Shown: one piece after another, positions 57,140-64,000 of the stretch
How positions within the stretch are numbered: the stretch's first letter is position 1
Layout: every line of letters begins with the position of its first letter
Assembly: GCF_016801865.2 (NCBI RefSeq)
Contig: NC_068939.1
Location: 148,220,715-148,284,714 of the forward strand
Direction of reading: 5' to 3'
DNA length: 64,000 nucleotides
Source of the DNA: Culex pipiens pallens
Taxonomy: Eukaryota; Arthropoda; Insecta; Diptera; Culicidae
Notes under the pieces: model-generated
What the model saw: only the letters and a program-made list of their open reading frames with translations
The model's database searches: none
Told to the model about the DNA's origin: nothing
Translations under genes and position numbers: made by a program

Positions 57140-57227
57140 TATCCGAAGTTCGATTATCTGAAGGTTTGTATAGGACTTCGGATAATCGAATCATGAAATT
57201 AAATTACAAAATGCATTTTTTCAATCC

Positions 57228-58760
57228 GCAATCTTTAATTAAGCAAATATCTAAATAACATTGGCGATAAATGATTCGATTATCAGAAGTGAATTTTTCC
57301 AAGACTTTCGGATAAAGGAGTCTGGACTCCAGTTTAAAATGGTACCAGTTTTTTTTTTTTAATAAAAGTTTTAATTTTCAGTAATATTTTTTTAGACCCC
57401 TGATATTTTGCGGCATTTCAGACAAAAACTTGAAATAAAAATTTCAATGGCCTTACACTGGGTGATGAATAGAGAAAATGCGTAACGTGATTTTCGAATG
57501 ATCCCGCTTTGTTTACATCTACAAAGTGGGATGCTGTTCAAGCACAAGCATGACTTTTTTCTTACTGGTAAATGAGCTGTTTTTTAAACATTGGGATGTG
57601 TTTTATTTTGTCTGGTTTATTATTATTTTGCTGTGTTTTGAGTGTTTTCAAGTTTCGGTCGGTTACAAGAGGTTTTTCTTTTTTACGGGTGACGAAGAAC
57701 TGCGGCGAGAGTGTCTTTCTGCGATGTCGTAGATAAATTCCCTGGCTGATTTTGAAATGCTGCAGCTCTTCCTGGTCCAGCGAAAAAACATCGCTAATTC
57801 TAGCGAAGCTGATCCAACAAATAGAAAAGATTTTCACTAAACCAGTAGAGTCTAAAACGGAATCAAACAAATAAGACAGCTTCTAGATGGATACAACCGT
57901 ATCGACTCCATTAACAACTTCCATTCATAATTATAAAAAATGACGATCTCGCCTTCAACATTCTTAATATTTCATTATTTAATTTCAACTTCAGGTCCTC
58001 AAAAGCCACACATTTTTCACTCATTTAAAAAAAATTGAATGATCGATAACAATACTCCCAATTTTTGGAGAGCAGTAAATTGGTTCCACTTTGACAGTTC
58101 AAAATTGAGGCCGTTTTGCGAACCACTATTCAGTACCCAGGCCTTACACTCTGAAAAAAAATACCATTTTTTAATTATCAGAAATCTCATTTTTGATATG
58201 TTTTAGATAACAAAAAATTGTATCTTTTGAGCTAAGGCATCAGTTAGTCAAAACTCATTCGGCTGTGCGTCCATTTCTTGGAAAAAATCATAGTTTTTGA
58301 AAACGGGGAAAAAATTTCACCTTTCTTCACCGCTTCCAATATTTCCAATATTTCATCATTTTAACCGCAATCTTGAATTTAAAAAAATATCTAAATCACA
58401 TTGGCGATAAATGTGATTCGATTATCCGGAGTGATTTTTTCCAAGACCTTCGGATATTGGAGCCTGGACTGTAGTTTAAAATTGCACAAGTTTTTTTTAT
58501 TAAATAAAGGTGTTAATTTTCAGCAATATTTTAAGCCCCCTGATTTTGGCGGCATGTTAGACAAAATCTTGTAATAAAAATTTCATTGGCCTTACACTCT
58601 GAAAAAATACCTTTTTTTATTTGCACAAATCTCATTATTTGATATGTTTTAGATAACACAAAATTGTATCTTTTGAGCATAGGCACAAGTTCGTCAAAAC
58701 TCATTAGGCAGTGCGGCCAATTTTTCGAAAAAATCAGAGTTTTTAAAAAACGTGGAAAAT
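57228..58760. repeat. Roughly 400-bp tandem duplication, left copy split by an insertion
   Basis: The segment from 'ccgcaatctttaatt' (57228-57457, continuing at 58141-58305) is repeated from 'ccgcaatcttgaattt' (58365-58760): both contain a mariner-MITE end ('gattcgattatc', 'gagtctggactcc' / 'gagcctggactgt'), then 'aattttcagtaatatttt', 'ggccttacact', and 'tttagataacaaaaaattg'. The left copy is interrupted by 57458-58140. Confidence 0.75.
57458..58140. mobile_element. hAT-like non-autonomous element, 8-bp duplication, empty site known
   Basis: 683 bp with ends ctgggtgatgaatag and (inverted) ctgggtactgaatag. GCCTTACA is duplicated at 57450-57457 and 58141-58148. The uninterrupted sister copy near 58590 reads ggccttacactctg, with a single GCCTTACA, which confirms a clean insertion. 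No transposase frame. Confidence 0.8.
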
Positions 58761-59269
58761 TGTCAAAAAACTTATTTGACTTTATTTTTAGGTGTTAAAT
58801 GCAATGAAAAAGAACCCTACATATTTTTTTTACTGTAAAAGTGATAACCAAGCTTGACCATCTCAGAAAAAAAAAAAAACAATCTAAAAGGTCAGAAAAA
58901 TTCCTACAAGTTTGTTTAAATCACATTGAGGATTGTACCAAAAATGGTTGCTGAGATACAGCCTCTGAAAGAAAAGCAAACAGGAAGAATAAAATATTTT
59001 TCAAAAAATAGCGTCGATTTTTAAAGTGATTTAAACTCAGCAAATCCGATTATCCGTTTTAAAAATGGAAATATTATGAAAATTTCCGCTCTGTCGAAAA
59101 AAAAATTGCTATAACTATGGACTCAATAAACTTTTTGATTTGTCAAATTGTAATAAAAGGTTCAGAAAAAAACTTGTTAAAGTTAAAGACTGAAAATAAA
59201 TATTTTTGAAGTATCGAAGTGAAGCAGAGATGTTGACATTATGATTGGGAATATTTTTGCTTTTTAAAT
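58761..59269. other. AT-rich intergenic, nothing recognised
   Basis: No frame or repeat end that can be supported. Confidence 0.4.
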
Positions 59270-60250
59270 TGACTTGATCATCCCTATCACTTTTACCCTT
59301 CACCGGCTTGGGGACTGCGAAAGACGAGCGACAAACCGCGACCCATCAGACCATGGAATATTAAGAGATACGTTTAACGTTTGTGAAAGAGAGTTTGTGT
59401 ACGAGCAAGCGAGACAGAGAAACCCCAAGTCACCTTTCTTTACCGCTTCCACCTGGGCCTTTTACCTTAACCTGGCCCCAATTCCGCGCCTCCATCGCTC
59501 CCCACTCTAACCCCCCCATGAGGGGGTTCAAGCCGTTTGTGTGTTGTTTACCCAGCAAAACGTATGCATGGGAAAATATTTTAATGAACGACTTAGAGGT
59601 GCAATCCAGTGGTGATTGATTTTTTTTGCTGCTTGTTGCTTCTAAGCTCGTACTAAGCAGGGACTAGGGTGCCCACGACCAGTTTTGCCTGCGGGGACAT
59701 TTCAGCTCGATCGTCTCATAACCTATAACTGACGGCAGTTCCACTTGGTCGTCGCCGTCGTCGTCGCAGTTTGCATGAGAAAACACGGAATCATTTCTTG
59801 CTTATTAAGTCGTTTAGAGTCGTCTAAGGTTGTGCTTGAGAAGGAGTAAAAGTGCATCCATTTGCAGTCACCGGGGGTGCACCAAGATTTCTTCACTGGC
59901 GCACGAGAAATTATAAAATTTGCCAACGTCACGTCAACGGGGGGGACTAGAAGCTTACTGGAAATCAGACCACGATCTCCGGGGCAATCAGATCGAATAA
60001 ATCTTGTCCCTCGGCGGTGGATCAGGGCTTCCGTTCAGGGTCCCACGGGTCCCCGCCAGCCACGGGCCGTGACTCAACGTCGTGCTGACGATGACTAAAG
60101 ATGATGTTATTTCCCGCAACCCATCTTTATCGATCGTCTTAGAAGGGATGTGGTGTGGCGAGAGAGAGGAAGAGGTTTCCCAGGAGGGCTGGCCCCGCGC
60201 GCACGTTCAGCGTAATTGATGGCAAAAGACTTGAAGAACCCGGGCAGGGG
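59270..60250. other. Low-repeat GC-richer island
   Basis: Unique DNA with a gtcgccgtcgtcgtcg run at about 59750. Several short frames on both strands without recognisable motifs. It may be regulatory. Confidence 0.35.
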
Positions 60251-60739
60251 TGCCAAAAGAACTTTGATTTTTTCTACGGTCAAAATGTAAAACTGTAAAA
60301 CTAAAACAACATCACATTTTTTTATTAAAAAAAAGGGATAAATGAAGAATGAATAATAACATTTTGAATAAAAAAATTAATAGTTAAGCTAAAATTATTA
60401 AAATTAGAATTTGTATTTCAACATTTTTAATCTTAAGAGCCACAAAACTTCATATGTATTACCGTGATGTTGTCGCTTTTTGTTATCTCTAAAATTTGAA
60501 ACACTTTAAAAAATAAAGTCAAGTCTAAAACGATATTTTGAGGCATTTTTTTATAAAAATAGGAAATAGAGCTGTGCATAATCTTCCACTTGGCCGAATT
60601 TGAATGATCAGAAAATCCCTTTTCAAAAAAACAATTTTTCGAATAAATCCAAAGAAGGCCGATTTGCGAAAAAGGGACACAGTAAAAACAAAACAAAAAA
60701 AATTGGCGAGATGAAAACTTTAAATTGTATTTTTACTTC
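60251..60739. other. AT-rich intergenic
   Basis: No feature recognised. Confidence 0.4.
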
Positions 60740-60742
60740 TGT

Positions 60743-61060
60743 TAAGGGGTTACATACATGTAAAAGGTCAAAAATGTCAGAGTTTGGTATGAGCTCGCAT
60801 TTTAACTTTTTTTTTCAATCTGTTTGCAGGGCATTAACAAAATAAATATAAGGACATTTGGAAGTACCATTGCCGAGATATGTATTACTATTTTAAGTTA
60901 GCAGTTTCAAAAAACGGTTGCCAAGATATCTAAACACTGCTTTGACCAAATTGGCTCAAAATTTTGGTGAAAACTCGTTGAACCGATCCTGTGTGCATGA
61001 CGAAGGCCGATTTTCAAAAACTGAATTTTAACAAGAGATAAGATATTTTTATGTTTTTCA
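60743..61060. mobile_element. Truncated TTAA-type MITE
   Basis: Begins ttaaggggttacatacatgt like 53970 and shares internal blocks (gaccaaattggctcaaaatt and tgtgcatgacgaaggccgat) in an order and orientation indicating the same family, but has no right terminus. Confidence 0.6.
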
Positions 61061-62460
61061 TATAAAAAATAGCCTGCTTTTGATTGACACCCAAATGAAT
61101 CTGTAAAAAATAAAACCATATAGAAACAACTCCGTTTTTACATGTTTACTTAGATTTCGATGTAAATTTACACAATTTTTCAGGACGTGATTTGTCAGAA
61201 AATAAGTAATTTAAATTTGTAAATTTTCTTCTTTTTTATGTAAATTTAAGTAAAATTTAATAACTCGTATTTAAACTGTGAGCGAAAACAAACTGACACG
61301 GTGTGATGTACCGTCATACAAACAAAAATGATAGATTTACAAATAATCATAGAGGTAAAAAATATTTTTTTTCTGAAATAAAAGATGTACGAATTCTTAG
61401 ATGTAATTTTGCCAAGATTTTTTTATATTTTGTGCTGGTAATAGTTGTATTTTCGCTCAGAAAAATAAAATTAAATCAATAATTCTAGATTACTTTTTCA
61501 AAACAACAAATGCGCCTTTGTGCATAGGACCTTTTGAAAAAGTAAGCGAGAATTTATTTGACATTAATTTAACTAGATTTATTTTCAAATAAAATGTCCA
61601 AAGTTGAAAAAAAAACAAATATCCAATAAGTTTTTTTTTGTAAAACTGGAAAGTGCAATTAGACTTAACAATAAGTGGTAAATTTACACATTGTTAGTGG
61701 TAAAATTATATAGTTTTTCTGGCATAAACGATATACCCACATGTAATAAATATTACCATTTTTTACCATGTATTTGGACAACAACAATGGGGCAGTTGCC
61801 CCACCATCCTCAGAAATTTGTTCTAAAATTGCTCAGGGGGTGTCCATAAACGACGAAATTTCCAAAACGCTTATATTATTGCCCCACCTTCCTTGAGGTT
61901 CTGGCCACGCTAGTGGTTTTTATACTGATATGACTTTTTTAAATTTCAAACCCTAGGGCAGCTGCTAATAAGCCATATTCATAATTTTGCCGCCGAAAGC
62001 AGCATTTTTAATTGATGGCTAAAAATACTGATAAATTATTTAAAAAAAAAACCACAAGAAATGTGATTGATTTTAGATTTGTTTTTTTAAAATTTACAAA
62101 TTTTAATGAGTAATTGCACTTTATCAATACAAATTTTGGTAACATAATACTCAAGAAGAGGTAATATTCAACCCACAATTTTTTAACTTTTCGAAATTAA
62201 ACCTTTTTTTATTGTGTACTACTAAAAGCAATGCAATCATTCAGCACCATCCACAAATAACGTAACAATGTAGCATTTGAGAAAAGAAAGGGGAGGAAGA
62301 TCTAGATGATACGATTGCGTTGAAAAGATAATAACCAAAATAACAATTATGATTTATTAATATATTTTTTATAACCTATCCGTTCAACAAACCTCTAAAA
62401 AATTAACACATTTTTGTATGAAATAGAAATATTAAATGTTAAATAGTAGTAAATGGTATT
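61061..62460. other. AT-rich intergenic with MITE fragments
   Basis: Pieces of the 'gtaatattac' family lie at about 61360-61440, 61640-61770 and 62100-62215. 61835-61900 resembles the 'gtccataaacgacg' end of the 25.4 kb MITE. No gene. Confidence 0.4.
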
Positions 62461-62941
62461 AAATCGGAAACACAGTCCGCTTCAAAACAAGCCTTGACAA
62501 CTCCTGGCCGATCGATCTTCGCGCTCGCAAACTCTGCTCCAAACAGTCCAACAGGTACCCCAACTAACAACTCCCGACTCAACCTACCGCGACTTCGGCT
62601 TCTCCACCGCTACGCCAATGATGATTATGTAAGATGATTAGTTTGTGCCTTGCCTTGGTGGTGGTGGTTTGCTGCCACCGCTACCCTACGAGCGCAAAGC
62701 ATTTTGGTTCCCACGCGCTCGAAACTTGACTTGGGCACATCGGAGAGCGATCGCCGCCGATTCACAGGTCGAGCGTTGGTAATAAAGCTCGGCGAGTTGT
62801 TGTTGTTGTAGGTTACCGTGAAGAGCTTCGATTTCGACTTTTGAACCGCCTTGACTTACACACACTTGGTACGCGAGTGTTGTCGTCGCTACCTTATCTA
62901 CCGTGCCCACATCTTGCGGTGTGATTTTCGCCCTCTCACTC
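62461..62941. other. Low-repeat GC-richer island
   Basis: Unique sequence. A 74-codon minus-strand frame at 62686-62910 is open, but with no recognisable motif or supported splice sites it is not called as a gene. Confidence 0.35.
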
Positions 62942-64000
62942 GTTTTGCCTTCCTCACTGAGGTAAGGCTATAATCCTGCTCTAAAAGTGAACTTTTTATT
63001 TAAAGCTCGAAAACCCACCTTGATGTATACATATCGACTCAGAATCGAAAACTGAACAAATGTCTGTGTGTATGTGTGTGTGTATGTGTGTGTGTATGTG
63101 TGTGGGTATGTGTGTGTGTATGTGTGTGTGTATGTGACCAATAATGTCACTCAGTTTTCTCAGCACTGGCTGAACCGATTTTGACCAAACCAGTCGCATT
63201 CGACTTGGTTTAGGGTCCCATACGGTGCTATTGAATTGTTTGAAGTTTCGATAAGTAATTAAAAAGTTATGTATAAAAATGTGTTTTCGCATATTTTCGG
63301 AAGTTGAATAAATGGCAGTAAACTGAACCAAACATCATCATGCTATACATCTTTAGTTAGGTAATTGAAAGACCTTTCCAACGAGACCAAAACATTGGTA
63401 ATCTGGTAACCCTGTCTCGAGTTATAACCACTTAAGTGATATTTATGTACTTTTTCGTAGCCGGATCTCATTTTAATGTATGTAAACAATGTCCGGATCC
63501 ATCATCCGACCTATCTTTTGTTAGGTAATCGAAAGACCTTTCTAACGAATCTAGAACATTGAAGATCTGGCAACCATGTCTCGAGTTATAACCACTTAAG
63601 TGATATTTATGTACTTTTTTGTAGCCGGATCTCATTTAAATGTATGTAAACCATGTCCGTATCCATCATCTGACCCATCGTTGGTAAGGTAATCGAAAGA
63701 ACTTTCCAACGAGTCTAAACATTGAATATCTGGCAACCCTGTCTCGAGTTCTGACTACTTAAGTGACATTTATGTACTTTTTTGTAGCCGAATCTCACCT
63801 AAATGTATGTAAACAATGTCCGGATCCATCATCCGACCCATCGTTGGTAAGGTAATCGAAAGACCTTTCCAACGAATCTAAAACATTGAAGATCTGGCAA
63901 CCCTGTCTCGAGTTCTGACCACTTAAGTGATATTTATGTACTTTTTTTGTAGCCGGATCTCACTTAAATGTATGTAAACAATGTCCGGATCCATCATCCG
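62942..64000 (+). mobile_element. Helentron-like repeat with 164-bp array, copy 3, runs off window
   Basis: Starts with the hairpin terminus gccttcctcactgaggtaaggc at 62947, then a TG/TATG microsatellite (63060-63135), the 'gaaccgatttt' block, and 164-bp units anchored at 63461, 63624, 63788 and 63953. The right end lies beyond the window. Confidence 0.75.

Noticed and set aside
62686..62910. 74-codon minus-strand frame in a low-repeat island
   Set aside because: Composition is protein-like but short, without motif or splice context; not enough to call a gene.
62968..63331. Minus-strand frames rich in His-Thr-Tyr repeats
   Set aside because: They are translations of the TG/TATG microsatellite of the Helentron-like repeat.

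Overview
This is a 64 kb piece of an insect nuclear genome, most likely a culicine mosquito and probably Culex. The evidence is the gene set (a Drosophila-type neuralized gene, a KChIP gene, DUF1091 secreted proteins), GT-AG introns, AT-rich intergenic DNA, and a very dense load of small inverted-repeat elements of mosquito type. The species name is an inference; no marker in the window proves it.

Only four protein-coding loci are well supported. At the left end are two divergently arranged DUF1091 (MD-2-like secreted) paralogs: one at 526-950 (minus), frameshifted and lacking its second exon in this window, and an intact two-exon copy at 1226-1887 (plus). KChIP, a neuronal calcium sensor of the Kv-channel-interacting family, lies on the plus strand in five coding exons between 20125 and 26469; its third intron is swollen by mobile elements. 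neur (neuralized, an E3 ubiquitin ligase of the Notch pathway) lies on the minus strand in three coding exons between 42727 and 38148 and encodes about 698 residues with two NHR domains and a C-terminal RING. From 43 kb to the right end there is no convincing gene, only repeats and several GC-richer low-repeat islands that may hold regulatory DNA.

Most of the remaining sequence is mobile-element DNA, and several insertions can be defined to the base. A recent Ty1/copia-type element (13495-16834) has 194-bp LTRs differing at one position, 5-bp target duplications, a primer binding site matching the 3' end of tRNA-Arg, a polypurine tract, decayed pol fragments, and an internal 22-copy 76-bp array with higher-order structure. 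A hAT-like element (4335-7207, 8-bp duplications) carries a nested element with a 164-bp satellite. A foldback element (32350-33364) has 5-bp duplications, is confirmed by a paralogous empty site, and has CACAGTG ends like a V(D)J/Transib heptamer. Others are a MULE-like foldback with 11-bp duplications (44037-44923), a 1.18 kb foldback (18369-19549), a second hAT-like element confirmed by an empty site (57458-58140), an ORF1-only half-LINE (about 22250-23990), and many mariner-, hAT- and piggyBac-like MITEs.

Two larger repeat families recur. One is a roughly 1.2 kb element with about 300-bp inverted termini ('LTIR-A': 16951-18214, 32240-34340, 35830-36731, 45040-45690 and fragments). The other is a Helentron-like element with a TG-rich microsatellite and a 164-bp tandem unit (4674-6092, 24155-25386, 48955-49660, 62942-64000). 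No CRISPR, plasmid or prokaryotic feature is present.
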